This document shows positions 1-7,793 of a DNA stretch of 64,000 nucleotides, piece by piece. The notes under the pieces were generated by a model. It did no database searches. It worked only from the letters and a program-made list of their open reading frames with translations, and was not told the DNA's origin. The first letter of the stretch is position 1. Each line of letters opens with the position of its first letter. The DNA is from Mangrovimonas spongiae. Its GTDB lineage: Bacteria; Bacteroidota; Bacteroidia; Flavobacteriales; Flavobacteriaceae. Made by a program: the position numbers and the translations under genes. The stretch is from assembly GCF_003944795.1 (NCBI RefSeq), contig NZ_RWBG01000001.1, positions 496,001 through 560,000 on the forward strand, read 5' to 3'.

Positions 1-1
1 A

Positions 2-436
2 TCGGTACTTTGGACAGAGCAAGTGTTTAGTAATAACGGATATGCAGAATATAACCCATACAACTCAGGCGATTCTTCTAATATTGGTTGGTTAATTACT
101 CCAGGTATCGATTTAGATGCTCAAGAAGGAGAATTACTATCGTTTCAAACAGAACATGCTTATCCAGATTCTGGACACGACCCATTAGACGTGTTAATTT
201 CTACTGATTTTGATGGAACAGAAGAAGGTATTGCCACAGCTACGTGGACATCTTTAGAATTTGCTGTAAGTTATATAGAAGATTACGATAGCTGGTTTAC
301 ATTTACAAGCTCTGGAGAAATAGATTTATCAACTTATTCAGGTACAGCTTACATTGCTTTTAGATATACAGGAAGTGATACTTCAAACGAAAACATGACA
401 TTACATGTAGAAAACGTAACAGTTTATGTTCCATAA
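2..436 (+). CDS. Secreted choice-of-anchor-J-like protein, C-terminal part (5' end outside window)
   Basis: The reading frame is open from base 2, so this is the last 144 residues of a larger protein; the GTG at 23 is internal. The sequence has the pattern of choice-of-anchor J modules: an asparagine/glycine-rich lead, a WLITPGIDL strand, a VLISTDFDGT strand, and a final beta strand rich in YSGTAYIAF and GSD. Such modules are usually C-terminal beta-sandwich domains in exported Bacteroidota proteins. No T9SS sorting tail follows; the protein ends directly after the sandwich. A strong hairpin terminator lies 20 bases downstream. The family call is by eye and the function of the full protein is unknown. 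Confidence 0.6.
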   Translation, partial: SVLWTEQVFSNNGYAEYNPYNSGDSSNIGWLITPGIDLDAQEGELLSFQTEHAYPDSGHDPLDVLISTDFDGTEEGIATATWTSLEFAVSYIEDYDSWFTFTSSGEIDLSTYSGTAYIAFRYTGSDTSNENMTLHVENVTVYVP

Positions 437-455
437 TTAACATGTATTAGATATA

Positions 456-487
456 ATAAAAAGCCTGCAATTTGCAGGCTTTTTTAT
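456..487. terminator. Bidirectional rho-independent terminator
   Basis: Arms AAGCCTGCAA and TTTGCAGGCTT form a perfect hairpin flanked by A-rich and T-rich runs, so it can serve both the plus-strand gene ending at 436 and the minus-strand gene ending at 487. Confidence 0.85.
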
Positions 488-1437
488 TAATAAGATTCTA
501 AAAGAATATATACAGGAAAATGGTCGCTGTAACCACCTTGGTATTTTTTACCAATATAGGTTCTAAAAGGCGCAGCTTCATATTTGCCTTTAAAAACTTG
601 TAAAAAGCGCTCGTTAAAAATATCACTTTCTTTATACGTAAGTTCACCTTTTCTTTTTTCAAAAAAATTGGTGCTAAACAAAATCTGATCAAACAAATTC
701 CAATCCGTATAATGTACCGTGGTACCTTTGTCATGAGATTGTAATGTCCTCATAGGATTAAACAGACCTTGTTTTTCGGTTAGTTGCGTCATACTTTTAT
801 TGGATGGATCATCATTAAAATCGCCCATAACAATAATTTTAGGGCTCTCATGCTCTTGTTTAATCAAGTTTATAATGTTATCCACTTCATTTGAAGCAGT
901 CAAGCGTTTTTGTTCTGTAATATCTTTGCCACCATGGCGAGATGGCCAATGATTTACAATAATATGCACTTGGGAATTGTCTAATTGACCGGTGACTAAT
1001 AAAATATCTCTTGTGTAATCTTTTGTACCATCTTCATTATAAATATCTACAGAAAAAGGTTCGGAACGTGTAACGGTAAATATGGTTTTATTGTATAATA
1101 ATGCCACATCTATACCGCGTTCGTCTGGAGAATTATAATGCACGAAATCGTATTTGTAATGTTTTAAATCGCTAGAATCAATCAAATCCTGTAAAACTAA
1201 TTTGTTTTCTACTTCGGCAAAACCTAGTAAAGCCGGAGGAAAATTAGTTTCTTCCAAGCCAATGTTTTTTATAGCGTAAGATAGTTTTCGTATTTTGTTA
1301 TAATATCGCTTAGAGGTCCAGCGCTTGGCAGAATTTGGTAAAAAATCATTGTCATGGGTTGAGTCATCATCATAAATATCAAAAAGATTCTCCAGATTAT
1401 AAAAAGCTACAGTAAACTGTTTTTTAGGCATAAGCAA
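487..1437 (-). CDS. Endonuclease/exonuclease/phosphatase family protein
   Basis: The 316-residue product shows the metal-dependent EEP (DNase I-like) fold in order: YNLEN near residues 13-17 (Asn14, Glu16), FAEVEN with Glu75, NHWPSR with His163, MGDFNDD with Asp206 and Asn208, and the terminal SDH triad at 304-306. These are the metal and catalytic residues of the family, which cleaves phosphodiester or phosphomonoester bonds. There is no signal peptide, so it is likely cytoplasmic. An ATG two codons in (at 1431) is an equally plausible start. It is divergent from hflX, with about 80 bases between the start codons. The substrate cannot be inferred. Confidence 0.85.
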   Translation of the reverse strand: MLMPKKQFTVAFYNLENLFDIYDDDSTHDNDFLPNSAKRWTSKRYYNKIRKLSYAIKNIGLEETNFPPALLGFAEVENKLVLQDLIDSSDLKHYKYDFVHYNSPDERGIDVALLYNKTIFTVTRSEPFSVDIYNEDGTKDYTRDILLVTGQLDNSQVHIIVNHWPSRHGGKDITEQKRLTASNEVDNIINLIKQEHESPKIIVMGDFNDDPSNKSMTQLTEKQGLFNPMRTLQSHDKGTTVHYTDWNLFDQILFSTNFFEKRKGELTYKESDIFNERFLQVFKGKYEAAPFRTYIGKKYQGGYSDHFPVYILLESY

Positions 1438-1504
1438 TTATGTTTTTTGTAAATATACAGATTAATAGGCGTTTCGTTTTTTCTGAAAATAACTTTAATA
1501 CTCG

Positions 1505-1512
1505 TAACTTTG
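1505..1512 (+). promoter_or_regulatory. -7 box (TAACTTTG) of hflX, 5 nt from ATG
   Basis: TAACTTTG matches the Bacteroidota TAnnTTTG -7 consensus and ends five bases before the ATG at 1518. Transcription would begin at or within a base or two of the start codon, predicting a leaderless mRNA. No convincing -33 TTG element was seen. Confidence 0.6.
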
Positions 1513-1517
1513 TAACT

Positions 1518-2726
1518 ATGTTAGAAAAGAAAAATATAGAGCTAGAAAATGCGGTGTTGATAGGGATTATAACTCAAGACCAAGATGAAGTACAATCTAA
1601 AGAATATTTAGACGAGCTTGAGTTTTTAACTTATACAGCCGGTGGTGAAGTTGTAAAACGATTTACCCAAAAACTAGATACGCCAAACCCCAAAACCTTT
1701 ATAGGTTCAGGAAAATTAGATGATGTAAGAGTTTTTATTAAAGAGAATAATATTGGTACTGCTATTTTTGATGATGAGCTTTCTCCAGCTCAAGAACGAA
1801 ATATTAGTAAAATTCTAGGATGTAAAGTGTTAGATAGAACCAATTTAATTCTAGATATTTTTGCGCAACGTGCCACGACAAGTTATGCTAGAACACAAGT
1901 AGAATTAGCACAGTGTGAATACTTATTACCACGCTTAAAAGGGATGTGGACACACTTAGAACGCCAAAAAGGAGGTATTGGTATGCGTGGGCCTGGTGAA
2001 ACTGAGATTGAAACAGATAGACGTATTGTACGCGATAAAATAGCCTTATTAAAAGAGAAAATAAAGACTATTGATAAACAAATGGCTGTGCAACGTGGTA
2101 ACCGTGGACAGCTAATTCGTGTAGCTTTAGTAGGGTATACTAACGTAGGAAAATCAACATTAATGAATGTGGTAAGCAAAAGTGAAGTATTTGCCGAAAA
2201 TAAGTTGTTTGCTACCTTAGATACTACGGTAAGAAAAGTTGTTATTAAAAATTTACCGTTTTTAATGACCGATACCGTTGGATTTATTAGAAAACTACCA
2301 ACACAATTAGTAGAGAGTTTTAAAAGTACTCTAGATGAAGTTAGAGAAGCCGATTTATTATTACATGTGGTTGATATTTCTCACCCTAATTTTGAAGAAC
2401 ATATAGAATCTGTAAACAAAATACTAGGCGAAATAGAAAGTGCTAATAAACCAACAATTATGGTGTTTAATAAAATTGATGCCTACGAACCAGAACCGTT
2501 TGATAAGGATGATTTAATGACTGAGCGGACAACAGCTAATTATAGCTTAAAAGAGTGGAAACGCACCTGGATGAATAAAATGGATGGTAATGCGTTATTT
2601 ATATCGGCATTAAACAAAGACAATATGGAGTCGTTTAGGAAGAAGGTTTATCAAGAAGTTAGGAAAATTCATGTCACACGATTTCCTTATAATAACTTTC
2701 TGTATCCAGATTATGATGAAGAATAA
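1518..2726 (+). CDS. hflX: GTPase HflX
   Basis: HflX is a ribosome-associated GTPase that splits or rescues stalled 70S ribosomes. In the 402-residue product the N-terminal HflX domain (about 10-190, with GSGKLDD and the glycine-rich KGGIGMRGPGETEIETDRR stretch) precedes the G domain: Walker A GYTNVGKST at 206-214, G3 DTVGF at 252-256 and G4 NKID at 318-321. The frame stays open upstream to 1440, but the ATG at 1518 is chosen because homologues begin there and because a perfect -7 box lies five bases before it. A bidirectional terminator follows the stop codon. Confidence 0.95.
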   Translation: MLEKKNIELENAVLIGIITQDQDEVQSKEYLDELEFLTYTAGGEVVKRFTQKLDTPNPKTFIGSGKLDDVRVFIKENNIGTAIFDDELSPAQERNISKILGCKVLDRTNLILDIFAQRATTSYARTQVELAQCEYLLPRLKGMWTHLERQKGGIGMRGPGETEIETDRRIVRDKIALLKEKIKTIDKQMAVQRGNRGQLIRVALVGYTNVGKSTLMNVVSKSEVFAENKLFATLDTTVRKVVIKNLPFLMTDTVGFIRKLPTQLVESFKSTLDEVREADLLLHVVDISHPNFEEHIESVNKILGEIESANKPTIMVFNKIDAYEPEPFDKDDLMTERTTANYSLKEWKRTWMNKMDGNALFISALNKDNMESFRKKVYQEVRKIHVTRFPYNNFLYPDYDEE

Positions 2727-2730
2727 AAAA

Positions 2731-2757
2731 AAGCGTTTCTATTTTGAAACGCTTTTT
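2731..2757. terminator. Bidirectional rho-independent terminator between hflX and DUF3078 gene
   Basis: Arms AAGCGTTTC and GAAACGCTT with a TATTTT loop, preceded by eight A and followed by a T run. It sits between convergent genes and should work on both strands. Confidence 0.9.
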
Positions 2758-2760
2758 TAT

Positions 2761-3681
2761 TTATAGGTTTACATGAATACCTAAACCAAAAACCTCTCTA
2801 ATTTGAAAACCTTCAAAGGCATCATCATCGTATATGGTTTGGAAGGTAAGGTTTGTTGAAAATATATCGTTAATTTTCATAACCATATTCATGGTGTAAT
2901 CAATATCGGTGTTTAAAGGCTTATTTAAATAATTAGAATACAGCATGATTATGTTTTCCATGCTAATATTCTTCATGATATTAAACTTATAGTAGCCTCT
3001 AACATTTAAACCAAATTCATATAAAATGCCTCTTCCTGGCGCAACACCGTAAGTTTCAACATCGTCACTAGACTCGTAAAAAACATTATTGCTATCATCG
3101 TCATTAATTGTGAAAACTTCACCTGTTAAAAAGGTAAATTTTGAAGTTGCTGGCGCTAAGTTAACATTTAAATTGTCGCTTTTTTTCCATAAAAAACCTG
3201 GTCCAAAACTCCAATAAGCTGGTTTAAATGGTCCGGAAGTTCTGTAATCTTCGTTGTCGCCGATAAAATCGTCATTATAATCGTAGCCATCAGAAAACTG
3301 GGTTTTAAAGTTCATAAAAAAGGAAAAAATCCAATTTTCATTTTTCATTTTCCTACCAGCAATGGAGTTAATTTCTAAACGATCATCGGTTTTTCTTTTA
3401 CCATCATCTTCGTTAATACTAATACCATAGTTAGCAAGAAGTTTATTATCCCATATCCAAGCACCTTTAGTATAATTAAGGTCGTAGTTTATACTAGCAT
3501 TGGCACCTAAGTTATTGTCGCCACCAGCTTGCCAATTAGCAAATGCTGTTTGGTTAACTAAGAGTGTGATTTTTCCAGAGCCTTTCCAACCTTCTAAAGA
3601 GTCTGCTTTTACAGTAGCATCTTGTGCATTAGTTATAAAATAGCACGTGATAAAGCAGATGATTAATAGCGATTTCTTCAT
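2761..3681 (-). CDS. DUF3078 family outer-membrane-like protein (copy 1)
   Basis: The 306-residue product starts with a signal peptide (hydrophobic to about residue 19, ending NAQ) and then shows DUF3078 hallmarks: a GWKGSG start, LLVNQTAFANWQAGGDN and repeated amphipathic strands such as YDLNYTKGAWIWDNKL. The terminal residues GIHVNL fit a beta-barrel end. DUF3078 proteins are common in Bacteroidota and have no established function. This gene is the last of the suf-linked minus-strand series and lies 26 bases after a second DUF3078 gene, so the two are probably co-transcribed. Confidence 0.85.
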   Translation of the reverse strand: MKKSLLIICFITCYFITNAQDATVKADSLEGWKGSGKITLLVNQTAFANWQAGGDNNLGANASINYDLNYTKGAWIWDNKLLANYGISINEDDGKRKTDDRLEINSIAGRKMKNENWIFSFFMNFKTQFSDGYDYNDDFIGDNEDYRTSGPFKPAYWSFGPGFLWKKSDNLNVNLAPATSKFTFLTGEVFTINDDDSNNVFYESSDDVETYGVAPGRGILYEFGLNVRGYYKFNIMKNISMENIIMLYSNYLNKPLNTDIDYTMNMVMKINDIFSTNLTFQTIYDDDAFEGFQIREVFGLGIHVNL

Positions 3682-3707
3682 AATACGTGTTTTTAATATT
3701 GGTTAGC

Positions 3708-4649
3708 TTAAAAAGAATAGCTTAAACCAAAAGTAGTGTAAACTTGAATATCGTTATCTACATTGTCGAATGTTGGTTCTGGATTTGTAGTGGTTGCATC
3801 GTATTGTCCTATAGCATAATTTAACGCTTCTTGTTTATTATTTCTCAAGCCAACTTCAACACCAACACCTATGCCTTTCCATAATGTATAGCTAGCAGAG
3901 TTTATCCATGTCCAGTTTGAAAGGTCTGAATCTTTATAACTTTGAAAAGCAGATAAATTAGAGATAAAGTTAATGCCACCAAAAGTTTTCGTATAGTTAG
4001 CTACAATTTTAGCACCTAAAGAGGAATCGAAAACAGCGTCATTATCAGCAAAAACAAAGTTGTAGTTTAATGGATGTACCACAACAACTAAGTCGGCATT
4101 AGGTTTCCAAGTAGCACCAACACCAACATCTAAATAACCTGGATCGTTAAAGTTATCTAATACGGTTGTTCTGTATTCGGCTAGAGTAGACACAGCAATG
4201 GTTTTTGTTAGGTTATAACCAAAAAGAGAGGTTACATTAAATACATCTGTAGCTTCGCGCCAATCTTTCTCGTCTGTCGGGTCGTCTTTATCATCAAATT
4301 TAACCCAGCTAAGATTAACATTAGCATTGTTGTACCAAAAGTAATTTTCCTTAATTAATTTAGCATAAGGTGTAAAAGTAACACCAATTTTACCAGAGGA
4401 GTTATTTGGCGAACTTTGTGCGTACCAGTTATTAAACTCTGAGAAACTACCACCAATAATACCAACAGCCCCAAATCGCCAACCAGGCATCTCATCAATT
4501 TGTTTTTGAATGTCGTCAACTCGCCCTTGAATAGCTGCAATAGAATCTTTTTTAGCAGCTTGTTTGGCTTTTAACTCTTCTAAAGTTTGAGCAAACCCTG
4601 TACTTAAGGTTAGCAAAAACAAGATGGCTGTAAGTAAATTTTTAGTCAT
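3708..4649 (-). CDS. DUF3078 family outer-membrane-like protein (copy 2)
   Basis: Starting at the ATG at 4649, this 313-residue protein has a signal peptide ending GFAQ, a short heptad-like helix (LEELKAKQAAKKDSIAAIQ), then a DUF3078-type body with a GIIGGSFSEFNNWYAQ strand and many aromatic-terminated beta strands ending in GLSYSF, a typical outer-membrane C-terminus. The frame extends upstream to 4766 but that stretch is not signal-like and would overlap the DUF2480 gene. A TATATTTG box at 4690-4697 gives it its own promoter. It shares the family but little direct sequence with its neighbour. Function unknown. Confidence 0.85.
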   Translation of the reverse strand: MTKNLLTAILFLLTLSTGFAQTLEELKAKQAAKKDSIAAIQGRVDDIQKQIDEMPGWRFGAVGIIGGSFSEFNNWYAQSSPNNSSGKIGVTFTPYAKLIKENYFWYNNANVNLSWVKFDDKDDPTDEKDWREATDVFNVTSLFGYNLTKTIAVSTLAEYRTTVLDNFNDPGYLDVGVGATWKPNADLVVVVHPLNYNFVFADNDAVFDSSLGAKIVANYTKTFGGINFISNLSAFQSYKDSDLSNWTWINSASYTLWKGIGVGVEVGLRNNKQEALNYAIGQYDATTTNPEPTFDNVDNDIQVYTTFGLSYSF

Positions 4650-4689
4650 ATGTTTTGTTTTTATTGTTGTTTTAAATTTTAAAAGCCTG

Positions 4690-4697
4690 CAAATATA
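4690..4697 (-). promoter_or_regulatory. -7 box (TATATTTG) for the DUF3078 pair
   Basis: On the minus strand TATATTTG matches TAnnTTTG 40 bases upstream of the ATG at 4649, suggesting the DUF3078 pair can be transcribed apart from the upstream sufE group. Confidence 0.5.
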
Positions 4698-4722
4698 ATA
4701 GTTAGGGTAAATAGTTGCAAAA

Positions 4723-5229
4723 CTATTTTTTCTTAAATAAAGGTACGGTAGAGCAAGCTTCACCAAACATAATCGATTTTGCTATGTGTTGTAATTTAGA
4801 AATAAGTAACGTGTAAGCAGACTCGGGGATGGGTTTATTAGCGCAGCCTTTTATAATAATAGGCTTGTCTTTGTAGTCTTCTAACGGTAAGCTATTTATA
4901 ATATTTTGGTAAATAACGGTTTCTAGCGTGTCTAAATTACCAACCGTTACAGTATTGGCAAAAGGTGTTAGTTTTGTGGTAATTAGCATAAACGCCCAAG
5001 AAGGAATAATGGCATCGGCGCTACAGGTTAATGCTATATAAGTGTCTTTATATTGACTCCAGTCGTGCTGTTCTACATAATTCCTAAAGTCTTTTTCTTT
5101 AAGAATAAGTTCTTCGTACAACCAGTCTTTTATATCAAAAACGATTCGTTGTCCTTTTGGGTAAAAGTCTTCCAAGTCTAGAGTAACTAACTTACTGTTA
5201 GCAATACGATTTATAATCTCTTCTGCCAT
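4723..5229 (-). CDS. DUF2480 family protein
   Basis: A soluble 168-residue protein typical of DUF2480, a family found in Bacteroidota beside suf genes. Visible features are an N-terminal LVTLDLEDFYPKG segment, a central CSADAIIPSWAFML segment and a C-terminal IIKGCANKPIPESAY segment; the two cysteines (in TCSAD and KGCAN) are candidates for metal or cluster contact. There is no signal peptide. It follows the sufT-like gene with a four-base gap, so it is in the sufE operon. A role in iron-sulfur assembly is inferred from this placement only; no biochemical role is known to me. Confidence 0.8.
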   Translation of the reverse strand: MAEEIINRIANSKLVTLDLEDFYPKGQRIVFDIKDWLYEELILKEKDFRNYVEQHDWSQYKDTYIALTCSADAIIPSWAFMLITTKLTPFANTVTVGNLDTLETVIYQNIINSLPLEDYKDKPIIIKGCANKPIPESAYTLLISKLQHIAKSIMFGEACSTVPLFKKK

Positions 5230-5233
5230 AATG

Positions 5234-5560
5234 TTATAACATGCCTAATTCTAACTTGGCTTCTTCGCTCATAAGGTCTTGACTCCAAGGTGGATCGAAC
5301 GTAATTTCTACTTCGGCGCTTTTAACGTTGTCTAAGGATTTTACTTTCTCTTCAACTTCCATAGGAAGTGTTTCGGCTACAGGGCAATTAGGTGTAGTTA
5401 ACGTCATTAAAATTTTAACATCGTAATCTTCGTTTACAAAAACATCATAAATTAACCCTAATTCGTAAATGTCTACGGGTATTTCAGGATCGAAAATAGA
5501 TTTTAAAACTTTTACTATTTGCTCTCCTAAGGCATTGGTATCTATTGTGGTTTCGCTCAT
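5234..5560 (-). CDS. SUF-associated DUF59/MIP18-family iron-sulfur assembly protein
   Basis: The 108-residue protein is a DUF59 (MIP18/SufT/PaaD-like) domain: DPEIPVDIYELGLIYDV at 24-40, TLTTPNCPVAE with Cys59, and the terminal DPPW motif followed by MSEEAKLELG. Proteins of this type help deliver Fe-S clusters to client enzymes. It starts one base after the sufE stop codon and ends four bases before the DUF2480 gene, so the three form one transcription unit. The C-terminal MSEEAK(L)ELG tail is typical of the form found in SUF operons of Bacteroidota. Confidence 0.9.
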   Translation of the reverse strand: MSETTIDTNALGEQIVKVLKSIFDPEIPVDIYELGLIYDVFVNEDYDVKILMTLTTPNCPVAETLPMEVEEKVKSLDNVKSAEVEITFDPPWSQDLMSEEAKLELGML

Positions 5561-5561
5561 T

Positions 5562-5984
5562 TTAACTTAATTGTGTTTGGTATGCTACAGCATACATTTT
5601 GAGTTGTTTAATCATACTTAACAAACCGTTTGCACGGGTTGGTGATAAATGTTCTTTAAGCCCAATTTTATCAATAAAATCGGTATTTGCTTCAATAATA
5701 TCTTTTGGGTGTTGATTTGAAAATACACGTATTAAAATAGCAATAATACCTTTGGTAATAATGGCATCGCTATCTGCAGTAAACACGACTTTGTTGCCTT
5801 CTAAATTGGCATGAACCCAAACACGACTTTGACACCCTTTTATAAGATGATCGTCAGTTTTGTATTGTTCGTCAATTAATGGCAATGTTTTGCCTAAATC
5901 TATCATGTATTGGTAACGTTCTTCCCAATCGTCAAACATTGAGAATTCGTCTATAATCTCATTTTGTATTTCAGTAATACTCAC
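5562..5984 (-). CDS. sufE: Cysteine desulfuration protein SufE (GTG start)
   Basis: SufE accepts persulfide sulfur from SufS and passes it to the SufBCD scaffold. The 140-residue product has the SufE pattern, with YMIDLGKTLP and the active-site Cys51 in IKGCQSRVW, followed by the DAIITKGIIAILIRVFS core. The start is taken as the GTG at 5984 (GTG-AGT-ATT); the frame runs back to a TTG at 6011, but that codon overlaps a perfect -7 box (TATTTTTG, 6001-6008), so it is probably not translated. It is first in an operon with the DUF59 and DUF2480 genes. Confidence 0.93.
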   Translation of the reverse strand: MSITEIQNEIIDEFSMFDDWEERYQYMIDLGKTLPLIDEQYKTDDHLIKGCQSRVWVHANLEGNKVVFTADSDAIITKGIIAILIRVFSNQHPKDIIEANTDFIDKIGLKEHLSPTRANGLLSMIKQLKMYAVAYQTQLS

Positions 5985-6000
5985 GTTGTTTTCTTTTATG

Positions 6001-6008
6001 CAAAAATA
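6001..6008 (-). promoter_or_regulatory. -7 box (TATTTTTG) of the sufE operon
   Basis: TATTTTTG on the minus strand lies 16 bases upstream of the GTG start of sufE. Its presence decides the start: the TTG codon inside the box cannot be part of an efficiently translated message. Confidence 0.55.
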
Positions 6009-6023
6009 CAAATAGTAAAGTTG

Positions 6024-6482
6024 CTATTCAACCTTTTCAGATAATGATAACAATTCCTCTACCAAAGCTTTAATAAGTTTAGGTGGGTTTCCATGATCAA
6101 AAGATGTGGTTTGATACGAATTATTATTACGCGTTATTTTTAAATTGGCGATTAAGGCACCATCATATTGAAACGCTTTTGAAGGGGCTTCTAGAGTTTT
6201 TAAATCGTCTAAATTTAAAACCTCTACTTTTTCTATAAGACTTTGATAAGCTTCTTTAGATACAGGTTTTGTAATAGGTTTTGAGTTTAATCCGTTTTGA
6301 TATGTGATGCTTTCCGGGGTTACTTTTATTTCTTTAAAACTTCCTCTAGTGACCGCTTTATAGTTAAAAATATAAGTGTCGTCGGTTTGTTTTAATTCAG
6401 CTAGACTTGTTGTGTTATTGTTTTTTGAAGTTCCACAAGAATTCATAACAAAGACACTAAATAATATAGTAAGAATTTTCAT
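6024..6482 (-). CDS. Small lipoprotein of unknown function
   Basis: The 152-residue product has a short hydrophobic leader and a lipobox-like VMNSC with Cys16, so it is probably an SPII lipoprotein. The mature part is mostly beta and charged: FNYKAVTRGSFKEIKV, then AFQYDGALIANLKI and SFDHGNPPKLIKALVEEL. The strand pattern and the DGA segment suggest a compact single domain, but I do not recognise a family with certainty. It lies between the metalloprotease and sufE in the same direction; no functional link to SUF is shown by the sequence. Confidence 0.7.
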   Translation of the reverse strand: MKILTILFSVFVMNSCGTSKNNNTTSLAELKQTDDTYIFNYKAVTRGSFKEIKVTPESITYQNGLNSKPITKPVSKEAYQSLIEKVEVLNLDDLKTLEAPSKAFQYDGALIANLKITRNNNSYQTTSFDHGNPPKLIKALVEELLSLSEKVE

Positions 6483-6512
6483 AGTAGTATGTTTTACTAT
6501 AATAATACAAAA

Positions 6513-6538
6513 AAGACGCCAAAGTTGACGTCTTTTTT
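6513..6538. terminator. Hairpin terminator between M43 protease and small lipoprotein
   Basis: Arms AAAAGACG and CGTCTTTT with a ten-base loop. On the minus strand it lies just after the metalloprotease stop and ends in a T/A-rich tract. Confidence 0.7.
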
Positions 6539-6560
6539 AATTTGTTATGACATAGCTTTT

Positions 6561-7634
6561 TTAATTAGCCATAGCCGATCTTGATCCTCCAGACTGGAAA
6601 ATAGCACGCATTCTCTCTTTTTGTCCTTCAGAGAACATATACATACAAGCATCATTTACATAATCCATATAGTTCATAGTCATATCGGTAGATCTACAAT
6701 TAACTGTTGGGTAAGATGGGCAACCATAGTTAGGACCATCAGATTCTGGTGTATCAGCAACAAAATCATCTCTGTTACATCTACCGTCACCCCAAATATG
6801 TCTTAAGTTTAAGTAATGCCCTACTTCGTGAGTAGCTGTTCTACCTTCGTTATATGGTGCTGCAGAACCACCTGGTAAAGAAGAATAAAGCAATACTACG
6901 CCATCTGTGTTAGAAGGACCACCTGGGAATTGCGCATATCCTAAAATGCCACCACCAAGATTACATACCCAAATGTTTAAGTGAGTTTCTGGTGTGATAG
7001 GAGGATATTCGTTTTTAACAGCATCGTTTGTTCCCCAAGATGTTTGCGGATTAGCATGTCTGAACACGCCATCAAGGGTAAAATTAATTTCAGAATCTGT
7101 TACAACACTTGAAAATTCTGAAGGCACTTGGTTTAAATCGTTATTTGTTGCTCTAAAATCTTCGTTTAAAACAGCGATTTGAGAGTTAATTTGTTGGTCG
7201 CTAACATTTTCAGCAGAGTTGCTGTAAACTACATGTACATAAACAGGAATGTTTATAACACCTAAATTATCGCCTGTTCCGCCGCCGTCTCCGCCGCCAT
7301 CATTTCCACCGCCGCCATTACCATTGCCGTTTCCTACACCATCTGGTTTTTTTCCAGCAATAAAAGCTCTTGTGTTATATTCTATATCGTACATTTTCTT
7401 TTCTAACCCAGGGTTTTCATTTAGCAATCTATTAAGATTAACCATAGAATAACAGGATTTTCCTTTTCCTTCCGCTAATCTATTTGTTTCATCTATGTCA
7501 GCATCTGTATAAACATAAAAATCGCTCATATCAATTTTAGATTGCTGATCGTTTGCTAAGTTTTCATTTGAATCGTCACTACAAGATGACAAGATTAACC
7601 CTAACGCAGTTAAGCTTAAAAATAGTTTTTTCAT
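6561..7634 (-). CDS. M43-family zinc metalloprotease lipoprotein
   Basis: The 357-residue product begins at the ATG at 7634 with a lipobox LILSSC (Cys18). A linker at about 99-123 is almost pure Gly/Asn/Asp. The catalytic domain (about 125-350) carries HEVGHYLNLRH at 269-279, the HExxHxxxxxH zinc site of the metzincins, and the Met-turn NYMDY at 321-325, typical of MEROPS M43 (cytophagalysin/pappalysin). The cysteines at about 224, 286, 305, 313 and 330 probably form disulfides. It is a surface or periplasmic protease. It lies in the gap between sufS and sufE, with hairpins on both sides, and looks like an insertion into the suf locus. Confidence 0.92.
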   Translation of the reverse strand: MKKLFLSLTALGLILSSCSDDSNENLANDQQSKIDMSDFYVYTDADIDETNRLAEGKGKSCYSMVNLNRLLNENPGLEKKMYDIEYNTRAFIAGKKPDGVGNGNGNGGGGNDGGGDGGGTGDNLGVINIPVYVHVVYSNSAENVSDQQINSQIAVLNEDFRATNNDLNQVPSEFSSVVTDSEINFTLDGVFRHANPQTSWGTNDAVKNEYPPITPETHLNIWVCNLGGGILGYAQFPGGPSNTDGVVLLYSSLPGGSAAPYNEGRTATHEVGHYLNLRHIWGDGRCNRDDFVADTPESDGPNYGCPSYPTVNCRSTDMTMNYMDYVNDACMYMFSEGQKERMRAIFQSGGSRSAMAN

Positions 7635-7748
7635 TATTAGTGTGTTTTTAATTAAAATCGGTTGAAAGTATAAAAAAAATGTTAAAAACATATGAAATAA
7701 ATTATTTTAATCCATTTTTTCGATGAAATGCATTTTTGTAAAATAAAA

Positions 7749-7771
7749 AAAGCGCCCAATTAGGGCGCTTA
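7749..7771 (-). terminator. Rho-independent terminator of sufS
   Basis: Perfect hairpin arms AAGCGCCC and GGGCGCTT separated by AATTA; read on the minus strand it is followed by a T7 run. It lies 23 bases past the sufS stop, so sufS is a monocistronic message. Confidence 0.9.
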
Positions 7772-7793
7772 ATAGTTGTAATTTGGGTGAGCT

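Noticed and set aside
1440-1517. N-terminal extension of HflX from 1440
   Set aside because: The added residues are not conserved in HflX, and a -7 promoter box lies inside them, five bases before the ATG at 1518.
7249-7452. Proline-rich plus-strand reading frame opposite the metalloprotease
   Set aside because: It is the antisense of the Gly/Asn-rich linker of the M43 protease; no start context or homology supports it.
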